A stretch of DNA of 64,000 bases from Azonexus sp. (GCA_031274715.1 JAISPT010000067.1:50289-114288); one strand, 5' to 3'; positions 26,420-36,496 are shown, counted from the first letter of the stretch. Translations and numbers: made by a program. Notes: generated from the sequence alone by a model not told the origin.

Positions 26420-28327
26420 ATGTGCGGCATCACCGGTATTTTCGACACCCGCGGCAAGCGCGATATTGATCGCGCCGTGCTGCACCGGATGAACGAATCA
26501 CAGTTCCACCGCGGCCCCGATGAAGGCGGCCTGCATCTCGAACCGGGCATCGGTCTCGGCCATCGCCGGCTCTCGATCATCGACCTGGCCACCGGCCAGC
26601 AGCCGCTGTACAACGAGGACAACAGTGTCTGCATCGTATTCAACGGCGAAATCTATAACTACCAGGAACTGATCCCGGAGTTGCAGGCGCTCGGCCATAT
26701 CTTCCACACGCGTAGCGATACCGAAGTCGTCGTGCATGCCTGGGAAGCCTGGGGCGAGCGTTGCGTCGACCGCTTCCGTGGCATGTTCGCCTTCGCGCTG
26801 TGGGACCGCAACCGCGAAACACTGTTTCTCGCCCGCGATCGCCTCGGGGTCAAGCCGCTGTTCTACGCCCTGCTCGACGACGGCACCTTCCTATTCGGCT
26901 CCGAACTGAAATCGTTGCTCGCCCACGGCGGCCTGAAGCGCGACATCGATCCCTGTGCCGTCGAGGAATATTTCGCCCTCGGCTACGTTGCCGAGCCACG
27001 CGCCATCTTCCGCCAAGCAAAGAAGCTGCCGCCGGCCAGCGCCTTGCTGCTGCGCCGCGGTCAGCCGGTCGGCAAGCCGCGCCCTTATTGGGACGTCCGC
27101 TTCTCGTTGGACAACCCGCTCAGCGACGACGAGGCCCGCGCCGAACTACGGCACCGCCTTGAGGAATCGATCAAGCTGCGCATGATCTCGGAAGTGCCGC
27201 TCGGCGCCTTCCTCTCCGGCGGCGTCGATTCGAGCGCCGTAGTCGCGGTCATGGCCGGCCTGTCGACCAGCCCGGTGAATACCTGTTCGATCGGCTTCTC
27301 CGACCCAGCCTTCAACGAATCGGAATTCGCCAGGATGGTGGCCGACCGCTACCGTACCAACCATCATCTTGACATGGTCGAGAGCGACGATTTCGATCTG
27401 ATCGACACCCTGGCCCGGCTCTACGACGAGCCTTACGCCGACAGCTCGGCGATCCCCACCTACCGTGTCTGTCAACTGGCCCGCCAGCACGTCACCGTCG
27501 CCCTCTCCGGCGACGGTGGCGACGAGAGTTTCGGTGGCTACCGCCGCTACCGCCTGCACCTGATGGAAGAAAGAATGCGCTCGGCGCTGCCGCTCGGCTT
27601 CCGCCGGCCGGTCTTCGGGACGCTCGGCCGGCTTTATCCGAAGGCCGACTGGGCGCCGCGCGTGTTCCGCGCTAAGACGACCTTCGAAGGCATGGCCCGC
27701 GACTCCGTCGAGGCCTATTTCCATTCGGTGTCGATCCTGCGCGCGCCGATGCGCCGACGCTTGTTCAGCCCGCAGTTCAAGGCCGCGCTCGGCGGCTACG
27801 ACGCCTTCCAGGTCTTCGCCGGCCACGCCGCCCGGGCCGAAACCGACGATCCGTTAGCGCTGATCCAGTATCTCGATCTCAAGACCTACCTGATCGGCGA
27901 CATCAACACCAAGGTGGATCGCGCCAGCATGGCCCATTCGCTGGAGGTACGCGAGCCACTGATGGATCACAAGCTGATCGAATGGCTGGCTACCCTACCC
28001 TCGTCGCTGAAAATCCGGGGCGGCGAAGGCAAGTATCTGCTCAAAAAAACGATGGAACCCCTGCTGCCCAATGACGTGCTGTACCGTCCAAAGATGGGTT
28101 TTTCCGTTCCTCTGGCACGCTGGTTTCGCGGCCCGCTCAAAGCCCGCGTGCAGGAAGCCATCCTCGGTTCGCGTCTGGCCGACACCGGCTGGTTCAACCG
28201 CCGTTATCTGGAAGAACTGGTGCGCGATCACAACAACGGTAGCCGCGACTACAGCGCCTCGATCTGGACCATCCTGATGTTCGAAGCCTTCCTGCGCAAT
28301 GTGATGGAACAAGGAACGCCGGCATGA
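26420..28327 (+). CDS. XrtA/PEP-CTERM system amidotransferase (asparagine synthetase B-like)
   Basis: 635-residue glutamine-dependent amidotransferase. The N-terminal glutaminase domain starts MCGITGIF with the nucleophile Cys2, and has HRGPDEGG and the DLATGQQPL/FNGEIYNYQEL pattern. The C-terminal synthetase domain carries the PP-loop SGGVDSSAVVAVMAG (about residue 268). This exosortase-linked subgroup probably amidates a sugar acid in the polysaccharide or precursor rather than making free asparagine. Related genes are needed for floc formation in Zoogloea (established knowledge). It overlaps the next gene by ATGA. Confidence 0.93.
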   Translation: MCGITGIFDTRGKRDIDRAVLHRMNESQFHRGPDEGGLHLEPGIGLGHRRLSIIDLATGQQPLYNEDNSVCIVFNGEIYNYQELIPELQALGHIFHTRSDTEVVVHAWEAWGERCVDRFRGMFAFALWDRNRETLFLARDRLGVKPLFYALLDDGTFLFGSELKSLLAHGGLKRDIDPCAVEEYFALGYVAEPRAIFRQAKKLPPASALLLRRGQPVGKPRPYWDVRFSLDNPLSDDEARAELRHRLEESIKLRMISEVPLGAFLSGGVDSSAVVAVMAGLSTSPVNTCSIGFSDPAFNESEFARMVADRYRTNHHLDMVESDDFDLIDTLARLYDEPYADSSAIPTYRVCQLARQHVTVALSGDGGDESFGGYRRYRLHLMEERMRSALPLGFRRPVFGTLGRLYPKADWAPRVFRAKTTFEGMARDSVEAYFHSVSILRAPMRRRLFSPQFKAALGGYDAFQVFAGHAARAETDDPLALIQYLDLKTYLIGDINTKVDRASMAHSLEVREPLMDHKLIEWLATLPSSLKIRGGEGKYLLKKTMEPLLPNDVLYRPKMGFSVPLARWFRGPLKARVQEAILGSRLADTGWFNRRYLEELVRDHNNGSRDYSASIWTILMFEAFLRNVMEQGTPA

Positions 28328-29541
28328 TCCGTGTCCTGCACATCCTCGATCATTCGATCCCGTTGCACAGCGGCTACACCTTTCGCACCGCCGCTCTATT
28401 GCGCGAACAACGCGCCCTCGGTTGGGAAACCTTCCACCTGACCTCGCCCAAGCAAGGCGTAACCGGTGCCGCCGTCGAGGATGTGGACGGCCTGCGCTTC
28501 TACCGCACACCACCGGCGGAGGGTTTTCTCGCCCGCTTGCGGCTCGGCAAGGAGCTGGCGCTGATGCAGCGACTGGAAACCCGGATCGAAGAGGTTGCCC
28601 GCGAAATTCGCCCAGACATCATCCACGCCCATTCGCCAGTGCTCAACGCCCTGCCGGCGATCAAGGTCGCTCGCCGGCTCGGTATTCCCGTGGTCTACGA
28701 AATCCGCGCCTTCTGGGAGGACGCCGCCGTCGATCACGGCAGCACCCGCGAAGGTAGCCTACGCTATCGCGCCACCCGCCGCCTGGAAACTCGGGCCATC
28801 CGGCTGGCCAACCATGTGTTCACCATCTGTGAAGGCCTGCGCGCCGATATCGTGGCACGCGGCATCCCGGCCGCCAAGGTAACCGTGATTCCCAACGCTG
28901 TCGATGTCGCTTCCTTCCATCTGGCCAGCCCGCCCGACCCACAGTTGCAGGAGAAATGGGGCCTGGCCGGCAAGACCGTGGTCGGTTTCATCGGCTCCTT
29001 CTACGCCTACGAAGGGCTGGACCTGCTGCTCGAAGCCCTGCCGGAACTGATCCGCCAGCGCCCCGACGTGCGCCTGCTGTTGGTCGGCGGCGGCCCGCAG
29101 GAAGCCAGCCTGCGCCAGCAGGCCAAACGCCTGGACCTCGACGAGCACGTAATCTTCACCGGCCGCGTGCCGCACCGGGAGGTCGGCCGCTATTACGACC
29201 TGATCAACATCCTGGCCTACCCGCGCCATCCGATGCGCCTGACCGAGCTGGTCACGCCACTCAAGCCACTAGAAGCCATGGCCCAGGGCCAGTTGTTCGT
29301 CGCCTCCGACGTCGGCGGCCACAAGGAACTAATCGAGCACGGCCGGACCGGCATCCTATTCAAGGCTGGCGACCGCGATGCCTTGAGTGGTGCCCTGCTG
29401 GAGCTGCTCAACGACCACCAGCGCTGGCCAGAACTCAAGGCCAACGGTCGCCACTTCGTCGAGGCGGTGCGCAACTGGCGCAACAGCGTAGCCAATTACC
29501 GCGCGCCATACCAACGCCTGACCGGCAAAACGGCTTCATGA
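28324..29541 (+). CDS. Exosortase A-associated glycosyltransferase (GT4)
   Basis: 405 aa, beginning MIRVLHILDHSIPLHSGYTF, the signature opening of the exosortase A-associated glycosyltransferase group (type member from Dechloromonas aromatica). GT4 features: VVGFIGSFYAYEGLDLLLEA, VPHREVGRYYDLINILAYPR and KPLEAMAQGQLFVASDVGGHKELI. It has ATGA overlaps with both neighbours. Acceptor unknown. Confidence 0.92.
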   Translation: MIRVLHILDHSIPLHSGYTFRTAALLREQRALGWETFHLTSPKQGVTGAAVEDVDGLRFYRTPPAEGFLARLRLGKELALMQRLETRIEEVAREIRPDIIHAHSPVLNALPAIKVARRLGIPVVYEIRAFWEDAAVDHGSTREGSLRYRATRRLETRAIRLANHVFTICEGLRADIVARGIPAAKVTVIPNAVDVASFHLASPPDPQLQEKWGLAGKTVVGFIGSFYAYEGLDLLLEALPELIRQRPDVRLLLVGGGPQEASLRQQAKRLDLDEHVIFTGRVPHREVGRYYDLINILAYPRHPMRLTELVTPLKPLEAMAQGQLFVASDVGGHKELIEHGRTGILFKAGDRDALSGALLELLNDHQRWPELKANGRHFVEAVRNWRNSVANYRAPYQRLTGKTAS

Positions 29542-30764
29542 ACAACGCGCGTCATCCGCACATCGTGGTTCTGTCCAGTCTCTTTCCCAGCAGCGTGCAG
29601 CCGGGATCGGGTCTGTTCATCCGCGAGCGCATGTTCCGCGTCGCCCGCCAACTACCCGTCGCTGTCGTCGCGCCGACACCGTGGTTTCCACTGCAACGCC
29701 TGATCCAGCGTGTCAAGCCGGACTTCCGCCCGGGTGCTCCGGCCTACGAAAAGCAATCGGGAATCGATGTCTGGTACCCGCGTTTCCTTTCCTTCCCCGG
29801 ATTACTCAAACAACTCGACGGCCTGATGCTGGCCCTGGGCGCCCTGCCGCGCCTGCGCCGGCTCAAGAAGGCCGGACGCCTCGATCTGATCGACGCTCAC
29901 TTCGCCTTTCCCGACGGTTACGCGGCCAGCCTGCTGAGCCGCTGGCTGAAAGTCCCATTCACCATCACACTGCGCGGCACCGAAACCCGCCATGTCCAGG
30001 ACTGCCGCCTCGCCAACCGGCTGCTGCGAGGCATCGGCCGGGCGGCGCAAGTGTTCTCGGTGTCGGATTCCCTGCGCCAGTTGCTGCTGGCCCGCGGCGT
30101 CCGCCCGGAACAGATCGAGGTCGTCGGCAACGGCGTCGACACCGTCCGCTTCGCCCCTCAGGATCGTGCCACCTGCCGGGCCGCGCTGAATATCCCCGCC
30201 AACGCGCGCGTCCTGATCTCGGTCGGCGGCCTGGTGCCGCGCAAAGGCTTCCACCGCGTCATCGAACTGCTGCCGCAACTGCGCGCCGGCTGCCCCGAAC
30301 TGCTGTTCCTCGTGGTCGGCGGCACCAGCGCCGAAGGCAACTGCCGCCCCGAACTCGAACGGCAAGTGAAAATGCTCGGCCTGGAGGACTGCGTCCGTTT
30401 CCTCGGCCCGCGCCGGCCGGACGAACTGGCGGCCGTTCTTTCCGCCGCCGATGTGTTCGTGCTGGCTACCGCCAACGAAGGCTGGGCCAACGTCTTCCTC
30501 GAAGCCATGGCCTGCGGCCTGCCCGTCGTCACCACCGATGTCGGCGGCAACCGCGAAGTGGTCTGCCGCGACGAACTCGGCATTGTTGTGCCTTTCGGCA
30601 ACGGCGAGGCGCTGCGCCGGGCAATCGAAGACGCGCTGCGCCGCGATTGGGACACGGCGCGCATCCGCCGCTACGCCGAAGACAACGCCTGGGACGAACG
30701 GGTGGAGCGCCTGCGCGGTCACTTCCTGCGCATCGCCAACAACACGGGAGAACAGCATGGCTGA
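29538..30764 (+). CDS. Glycosyltransferase family 4 protein
   Basis: 408 aa starting MNNARHPHIVVLSSLFPSSVQPGSGLFIRERMF; the ATG overlaps the previous stop (ATGA). The C-terminal half shows ISVGGLVPRKGFHRVIELLPQL and the GT4 donor motif FVLATANEGWANVFLEAMACGLPVVTTDVGGN. The N-terminal half has a GT4-like TLRGTETR segment. It overlaps the following PaaK-like gene by 8 bp. It probably adds a sugar to the EPS repeat unit. Confidence 0.9.
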   Translation: MNNARHPHIVVLSSLFPSSVQPGSGLFIRERMFRVARQLPVAVVAPTPWFPLQRLIQRVKPDFRPGAPAYEKQSGIDVWYPRFLSFPGLLKQLDGLMLALGALPRLRRLKKAGRLDLIDAHFAFPDGYAASLLSRWLKVPFTITLRGTETRHVQDCRLANRLLRGIGRAAQVFSVSDSLRQLLLARGVRPEQIEVVGNGVDTVRFAPQDRATCRAALNIPANARVLISVGGLVPRKGFHRVIELLPQLRAGCPELLFLVVGGTSAEGNCRPELERQVKMLGLEDCVRFLGPRRPDELAAVLSAADVFVLATANEGWANVFLEAMACGLPVVTTDVGGNREVVCRDELGIVVPFGNGEALRRAIEDALRRDWDTARIRRYAEDNAWDERVERLRGHFLRIANNTGEQHG

Positions 30765-32112
30765 CCTGTATACACGTCTGGTGTCGGGCCTGATCTTTCC
30801 CCTGCACGAACGCCTCAAGCACCACAGCAGCGTCGCCGTCCGGCGGCAACTGGAAGCCTCGCAATGGTGGTCGCCGGAGCAGCTCGCTACGCTGCAACTG
30901 GAGCGGCTACGCCGCCTGCTGACTCAGGCGCAAAACCACGTTCCCTATTATCGCCAGTTGTTCGCCGACCTCGGTTTCGACGCCCGTACCGTCGCCTCGT
31001 TGGATGATCTGCGCCGCCTGCCCTTCCTGACTAAAGCCATCATCCGGCAAAACCAGGAACAACTTAAGGCCGACAATGCTGGACAACTTGCCCGCTTCAA
31101 CACCGGCGGCTCGTCCGGCGAGCCGCTGATCTTCTTTATCGGCAACGAGCGCGTCAGTCACGACGTCGCTGCCAAATGGCGGGCGACGCGCTGGTGGGAC
31201 GTTGACATCGGCGATCCGGAAATCGTCGTCTGGGGCAGCCCAATCGAGTTGAGCGCGCAGGACCGGGTACGCCAGATCCGCGACCGCTTGCTGCGCACCT
31301 GGCTGTTGCCGGCCTTCGAAATGAACGAAACCAATCTCGATGGCTTCGTCGCCACCATCCGAGCCACCCGGCCGGCGATGCTGTTCGGCTATCCGTCGTC
31401 GCTGTCATTGATTGCCCGCCACGCCGAAAAGCGCGGCTTAGCGATGAACGACCTCGGCATCAAGGTCGCCTTCGTCACCTCGGAGCGGCTCTACGATCAC
31501 CAGCGCGATGACATTTCCCGGGTTTTCGGCTGTCCGGTCGCCAACGGCTACGGCAGCCGCGACGCTGGTTTCATCGCTCACCAGTGTCCACAGGGCGGCA
31601 TGCACCTGACGGCGGAAGACATCCTCGTCGAAATCGTCGACAAGGACGGCCAGCCCCTGCCCAACGGCGAGGCCGGCGAGATCGTCGTCACTCACCTGGC
31701 AACTAGCGAATTTCCCTTCATCCGTTACCGCACCGGCGACGTCGCCGTGCTCTCATCACGCGCCTGCCCCTGCGGCCGCGGACTGCCGATGCTGGAGGAA
31801 ATCCAGGGGCGCACCACCGATTTCGTCATCGCCGTCGACGGCACCCTGATGCACGGCCTGGCCGTCGTCTACCCGATCCGCGACATTCCCGGCATCGCCT
31901 CCTTCAAAGTGGTGCAGGAAACGCGACAGCGCGTCAGCGTCCAGATCGTCCCCGGCGACCATTGCGCCGCCGACGTCGAACAACGGATCATCCGCGGCAT
32001 CAAGGCCCGCCTGGGCCAAAGCGTCGACGTCGTGGTCACGCGCGTCGACGACATCCCCAGGGAAAAATCGGGCAAGTACCGTTATGTGCAGAGTCTGGTT
32101 GCCGGAAGCTGA
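30757..32112 (+). CDS. PaaK-like adenylate-forming enzyme
   Basis: 451-residue member of the phenylacetate-CoA ligase (CapK-type) branch of the ANL superfamily. N-terminal part QNHVPYYRQLFADLGFD; nucleotide-binding region NTGGSSGEPLIFFIG (about residues 111-125); YGSRDAGFIAHQC; core motif RYRTGDVAVL (about 325) and Cys-rich CPCGRG after it. In capsule and EPS loci such proteins probably activate an acid for attachment to the polysaccharide; the true substrate is unknown. The 8-bp overlap with the upstream GT indicates co-expression. Confidence 0.87.
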   Translation: MADLYTRLVSGLIFPLHERLKHHSSVAVRRQLEASQWWSPEQLATLQLERLRRLLTQAQNHVPYYRQLFADLGFDARTVASLDDLRRLPFLTKAIIRQNQEQLKADNAGQLARFNTGGSSGEPLIFFIGNERVSHDVAAKWRATRWWDVDIGDPEIVVWGSPIELSAQDRVRQIRDRLLRTWLLPAFEMNETNLDGFVATIRATRPAMLFGYPSSLSLIARHAEKRGLAMNDLGIKVAFVTSERLYDHQRDDISRVFGCPVANGYGSRDAGFIAHQCPQGGMHLTAEDILVEIVDKDGQPLPNGEAGEIVVTHLATSEFPFIRYRTGDVAVLSSRACPCGRGLPMLEEIQGRTTDFVIAVDGTLMHGLAVVYPIRDIPGIASFKVVQETRQRVSVQIVPGDHCAADVEQRIIRGIKARLGQSVDVVVTRVDDIPREKSGKYRYVQSLVAGS

Positions 32113-32212
32113 AGAATGCGCACCATAAACCCGATATTCAGATGGCAGAAAGCCGCTGGCGCACAACGCAGATTTTTCCGCGGCCATTTTGCGCCGATAA
32201 CCAGAGAATTTC

Positions 32213-33496
32213 ATGCGTGACCTGCTGATTATCATCATCATCCTGGGCGGTTCGGCGGTCGCCCTGCGCAAGCCGTGGATCGGTATTATCCTGTGGACCT
32301 GGGTCAGCCTGATGAATCCACATCAACAGTGGGGCTACATATCCACCACGATGCCGATCGCCATGATCGTTGGCGCCTCGACGCTGATCGGATTCCTGTT
32401 TTCACGGGAAAAGCTCCCCATTTTCACCTCCTCGGCTGCCTGGGTACTCGCCGCCTTTGCCGTGTGGATTACATTCACCCTGCCGTTTTCCATGTATTTC
32501 GACAAGAGCCTGCCGCTGTGGGAACGCACGATCAAAACCTATCTGATGTTGTTCGTCACCCTGGCACTGATTGAATCGCCCAGGAAAATGAACATTTACA
32601 TCTGGACGATGGTTGTTTCAATCGGTTTCTATGGTGTCAAAGGGGGCCTCTTCACGCTATTGACCGGGGGCAATTATCGGGTTTGGGGACCGGGCGGTTT
32701 CATTGAAGGCAACAATGAAATCGGTTTAGCCGTCATCCTGGTCATCCCGTTGATGCACTATCTGCAATTGCAAATGACGAATAAATGGTATCGCCACTTG
32801 ATGACCGTTTCAATGGTTCTATCCGCGCTCATGGCTCTTGGCACGCATTCGCGTGGCGCATTGCTCGCACTACTGGCGATGGCATTCCTGATCTGGGTGC
32901 GCGGTCAGCGGAAACTGGCATTTGGATTCATGGCCATCGCCATCGGGCTGCTCATTCTCCCGTTCATGCCGGCAGAATGGTGGGCGCGCATGGACACCAT
33001 TCAGACCTACGATCAGGATGCTTCAGCCCTGGGTCGCATCAATGCTTGGTGGATGGCTTGGAATCTGGCCAAAGATCGTCTGCTCGGCGGCGGCTTCGAT
33101 ATATACAACGCCACGGTCTTTAGCTTGTACGCGCCGGATCCCCACGATGTCCATGCCGCCCACAGTATCTATTTTCAGATATTGGGAGAACATGGATTCA
33201 TCGGCCTTGCGCTTTTCCTACTCCTCGGAGTCGTGACCTGGATCACAGCCGGCAAACTGATGAAAATCGGCAAAAGCGACGCTTCACTCGGATGGGCACG
33301 TGACCTGGGCGCCATGGCCCAGGCCAGCATGGTGGGCTATGCCGTGGGTGGTGCTTTCCTCAGCCTTGCGTATTTCGACCTTCCCTACAACATCATGGTG
33401 GCCGTGATTCTCGCAAAGCATTTTGCAGAACAAAAGTCGTCCCAAACGCAGGTATCCGATCAACACGAATCAATCGCCAAGCAAATAAATGGGTGA
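32213..33496 (+). CDS. Putative O-glycosylation ligase, exosortase A-associated (Wzy/WaaL type)
   Basis: 427-residue polytopic membrane protein (about 10-11 membrane segments). It begins MRDLLIIIIILGGSAVALRK and contains NPHQQWGY, typical of the exosortase A-associated O-ligase group, and a Wzy_C-type loop (MALGTHSRGALLALLAMAFL, followed by periplasmic HDVHAAHSIYFQILGEHG). It is thought to transfer glycan to PEP-CTERM proteins or polymerise the polysaccharide. GC content from here to about 34180 is lower than in the array before it. Confidence 0.9.
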   Translation: MRDLLIIIIILGGSAVALRKPWIGIILWTWVSLMNPHQQWGYISTTMPIAMIVGASTLIGFLFSREKLPIFTSSAAWVLAAFAVWITFTLPFSMYFDKSLPLWERTIKTYLMLFVTLALIESPRKMNIYIWTMVVSIGFYGVKGGLFTLLTGGNYRVWGPGGFIEGNNEIGLAVILVIPLMHYLQLQMTNKWYRHLMTVSMVLSALMALGTHSRGALLALLAMAFLIWVRGQRKLAFGFMAIAIGLLILPFMPAEWWARMDTIQTYDQDASALGRINAWWMAWNLAKDRLLGGGFDIYNATVFSLYAPDPHDVHAAHSIYFQILGEHGFIGLALFLLLGVVTWITAGKLMKIGKSDASLGWARDLGAMAQASMVGYAVGGAFLSLAYFDLPYNIMVAVILAKHFAEQKSSQTQVSDQHESIAKQING

Positions 33497-33503
33497 GGAA
33501 ATT

Positions 33504-34178
33504 ATGATGCTTCTATTACGAATATTCCTCTATAGCCTATGTTTGGCAGCACTTCCCGGGTATGCTCAGGAGCCAACCGAGCACTATGACGCTGATTGCC
33601 TACCGCTCCATCGGGTTGGCAAATACGGACCATTCGACTACAACCAGGCACCTGCCAACCAGCGTCAACTTGTCGAGGGGCCTCATTTCAGCGACCATTA
33701 CCTAGCCTATCGCCTGGGCAAAGCCACTGCGAAAATCAGCGGAGGCCACGGTACTGACACGCCTGCCGCGGGCTTCAGCTATACCCTCTGGGCATTCCCA
33801 AACCACCCTCTTGCCTTGGCCGCCATGGAAGATTTGGCGATCAAACATAAGAGTGATATGCCGCCAGGCGCGCAACTGAGAGTACACTGCTATTTTCAGA
33901 GAGCAGTCCGCTTTACCCCTGATGACCCTGTGGTCAGAGCCTTATACGGTTATTACTATGCTCGCCGGGGAAAGAAAGAAGAAGCCATGGCGCAACTTGC
34001 CAAAGCAGAATCACTGGATAGCGGAATTCCCGATGTAGCTGTCTATTCCGCATTCGCTTATTTCGAAATGAAGGAATTTGATAAATCCTTGGCGGCAGCA
34101 AAGCAAGCATATCAACTTGGCCATCAATTGCCTGGCCTGAGAAACAAGCTGGAACGCGCTGGAAAATGGCGGGATTAG
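33504..34178 (+). CDS. Secreted TPR-repeat protein of unknown function
   Basis: 224 residues with a signal peptide (LLRIFLYSLCLAALPGYAQEP). The C-terminal half has two to three TPR-like helical pairs (VVRALYGYYYARRGKKEEAMAQLAKAE, VAVYSAFAYFEMKEFDKSLAAAKQAYQ; given as separate pieces, about residues 138-205). The ATG at 33504 has GAGG at seven bases; an upstream ATG at 33489 lies inside the preceding gene. It starts 7 bp after the O-ligase stop, so the two are probably co-expressed. TPR proteins near polysaccharide polymerases often act in assembly complexes. Confidence 0.7.
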   Translation: MMLLLRIFLYSLCLAALPGYAQEPTEHYDADCLPLHRVGKYGPFDYNQAPANQRQLVEGPHFSDHYLAYRLGKATAKISGGHGTDTPAAGFSYTLWAFPNHPLALAAMEDLAIKHKSDMPPGAQLRVHCYFQRAVRFTPDDPVVRALYGYYYARRGKKEEAMAQLAKAESLDSGIPDVAVYSAFAYFEMKEFDKSLAAAKQAYQLGHQLPGLRNKLERAGKWRD

Positions 34179-34357
34179 TCAAAAACCCATGCAAATGCCG
34201 AGGGAAGCGGTGAATCCAGATCGACGCTCGAATACGTTCCGTTTCAGGTGCACGGTAAAGAACTTAACGGCGATCACCGGTTACGTCTGCCGCACGACGT
34301 TGCTGCACACTGAACCGGCCGGCCGGATGGCCGGCAAGCCGCACCACGGAGACTAAG

Positions 34358-35308
34358 TTGCTTTGGCCATTCATCAGCCGCCGGCTGGCACCGGCGGGCC
34401 GCGACGGTAAGCTCAGCATCTTCATTTTCCACCGCGTTCTGCCAGCAGCCGATCCCTTGCTACCGTTCGAGCCCTCGGCCGAGCAGTTCGACTGGATGGT
34501 CCGCTTCATCGCCCGGACTTTCAACGTCCTGCCGCTCGACGAAGCCACTCACCGGCTGCAGGACGGTACGCTACCGCCGGCTGCCGCCGCCATCACCTTC
34601 GACGACGGCTACGCCGACAATCTGCTGGTCGCCTGGCCGATTCTCAAACACCACGGCGTACCGGCAACCTTCTTCATCGCCACGGCCTTCCTCGAAGGCG
34701 GCCGCATGTGGAACGACGACGTGATCGAGGCATTCCGGCTCGCCCAGGTGGAGGAACTGGACCTCGACGCATTCGGGCTGGGTCGCCACCGGCTGAGCGA
34801 TGCGGTTGAGCGGGTACGTGGCTACGAGGCTGTGCTGGGCCGGCTCAAGTATTTCGAACACCGGCACCGCAGCGAAACGGCCCGGGAAATCGCCACCCGC
34901 TGTGCGGTTCCGGCGGCCAGCGAATTGATGATGACACACCGGCAGCTGCGCACGCTGCGCAGCGAGGGAGCGGAAATTGGCGGTCACACCCGTACCCATC
35001 CGATCCTCGAAAACTTAGACGATGCCACCGCCCAGCAGGAAATCATCTCGGGAAAACAGGAACTGGAAGAACTGTTGGCAGAACCGGTTCGGGTTTTCGC
35101 CTATCCCAATGGCGTGCCCGACCGCGACTGCTCGGCACGCCATGGCGAAATGGCCCATCAGGCCGGCTTCACCGCCGCCGTGACAACCCGCCAGGCTTGT
35201 GCAACCGGAACCTCCGATATCTTCCAGTTGCCCCGCTTCACGCCATGGGACCGTACCCCGCTGCGCTTCGCCCTGCGCAGCATGATGACCATCGCCCGGT
35301 CAATCTGA
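34358..35308 (+). CDS. Polysaccharide deacetylase (NodB domain), second copy
   Basis: 316-residue NodB-fold protein. It shows SIFIFHRVLP near the N-terminus, the catalytic AITFDDGYADN about residues 79-89, GVPATFFIAT about 101-110, and GGHTRTHPIL about 209-218 with the metal-binding His pair. TTG at 34358 is the start, with GGAG eight bases upstream. It differs from the XrtA deacetylase at 20422 and has no DUF3473-like extension. It probably modifies N-acetylated sugars in the same polysaccharide. Confidence 0.85.
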   Translation: MLWPFISRRLAPAGRDGKLSIFIFHRVLPAADPLLPFEPSAEQFDWMVRFIARTFNVLPLDEATHRLQDGTLPPAAAAITFDDGYADNLLVAWPILKHHGVPATFFIATAFLEGGRMWNDDVIEAFRLAQVEELDLDAFGLGRHRLSDAVERVRGYEAVLGRLKYFEHRHRSETAREIATRCAVPAASELMMTHRQLRTLRSEGAEIGGHTRTHPILENLDDATAQQEIISGKQELEELLAEPVRVFAYPNGVPDRDCSARHGEMAHQAGFTAAVTTRQACATGTSDIFQLPRFTPWDRTPLRFALRSMMTIARSI

Positions 35309-35329
35309 ACACCAGGAAATTCCTATATC

Positions 35330-36496
35330 ATGAACAATCAAAAAAACATCCCATATGCCGTCGTTGTTGGTCTATGTGGTCATGGGCTCGGCCTCGTTCG
35401 CTCTCTGTATCGCAACGGTGTTCCGGTTATTGCATTGGAGGCCGACGACAAGCTACCAGGCGTACAGACCCGTTGCGCCAAGGTAAAGATGGTTCCAGAC
35501 ATTAATCACGAAGGATTAATTGATGCACTCATTGCATTGGCACATGAACTCAAGCCCGCGCCGAAGCCTGTGCTGTTCCTCACAAGCGACCGGATGGTGG
35601 AAACCATCGGTGCCGCCGTACACCGCATCGTTCCTTACTACCGCCTGAGCTGGGCCGATGCCGCAGCACGGTTATTACCCTTCCTGGGAAAGGATCAACT
35701 CGAACAGCGTTGCCGCGAAACCGGCATACAGTACCCGCGCAGCATATTGGTGAAAGATTTCAGTCGCATCCACGAAGTGCTGAGCGAACTGCAGTTCCCT
35801 CTCATCGCCAAGCCTACCCGGCCAATTTCCGCCTTCAAAACGCTCGTTGCCAGTTCACTGTCCGACTTTATCGCGGCACAAGACCGCATCAATGCCAGCC
35901 TCCCTATCATTGTCCAAGAGTTTATTCCAGGCGACGACAGGTCAATTCGCTTCGGTGCCCTTTATCTCAAAAACGGCCGGATTCTGGCTCGCTTTGAGGG
36001 GCGAAAACTGCGCTCACGTCCAATGGGACATACCACGGTCGCTATTGCAGAGCGCAACGATTCAATCCATAACTTAACCTCTCGGTTCTTTGCCGGCCTG
36101 GACTTATCTGGTCCCGTATCTTTAGAACTGAAAGAAAAACCAGATGAGCACAACTCCCAATGGGTTATCGAACCCACCGTAGGGCGTACCGATTTCTGGG
36201 CAGACCTGTGTATTGCGGATGGTGTAAATTTACCGATGATTGAGTATCTTTCCCAGACGGAGCAGCCTTTACCAAAGATAGACCAACGCAACCGTTTCAT
36301 ATGGATTAATGGGGAGCGTGACCCCGCTGGATTACTCTGGTTATTGACACATTACCCGCACTATTTGATTGGGCGGCGGATCCGCGGACTTTACGCCAGC
36401 ATATCGGACCCGAAACCATTTATTTTCGCTTTTGTGCGCTATATCGCCAGCCTACCGCCACGCATTATAAGTCGCGCGAAAAAACTAATGTGGTAA
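35330..36496 (+). CDS. ATP-grasp family protein
   Basis: 388-residue ATP-grasp enzyme. The N-terminal pre-ATP-grasp part (AVVVGLCGHGLGLVRSLYRNG) is Rossmann-like. The central domain has FPLIAKPTRPISAFKT (lysine binding ATP), VQEFIPGDDRSIRF and SLELKEKPDE..WVIEPTVGRTDFW with the metal-binding acidic/Asn-like positions. Such enzymes in polysaccharide loci ligate an amino acid or other amine to a carboxyl group. Substrate unknown. GC content is lower than in neighbours, which suggests later acquisition. Confidence 0.8.
   Translation: MNNQKNIPYAVVVGLCGHGLGLVRSLYRNGVPVIALEADDKLPGVQTRCAKVKMVPDINHEGLIDALIALAHELKPAPKPVLFLTSDRMVETIGAAVHRIVPYYRLSWADAAARLLPFLGKDQLEQRCRETGIQYPRSILVKDFSRIHEVLSELQFPLIAKPTRPISAFKTLVASSLSDFIAAQDRINASLPIIVQEFIPGDDRSIRFGALYLKNGRILARFEGRKLRSRPMGHTTVAIAERNDSIHNLTSRFFAGLDLSGPVSLELKEKPDEHNSQWVIEPTVGRTDFWADLCIADGVNLPMIEYLSQTEQPLPKIDQRNRFIWINGERDPAGLLWLLTHYPHYLIGRRIRGLYASISDPKPFIFAFVRYIASLPPRIISRAKKLMW

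Noticed and set aside
28956..29537. Long in-frame extension upstream of the glycosyltransferase at 29538
   Set aside because: It is an alternate frame of the preceding glycosyltransferase; the real start is the ATGA overlap.
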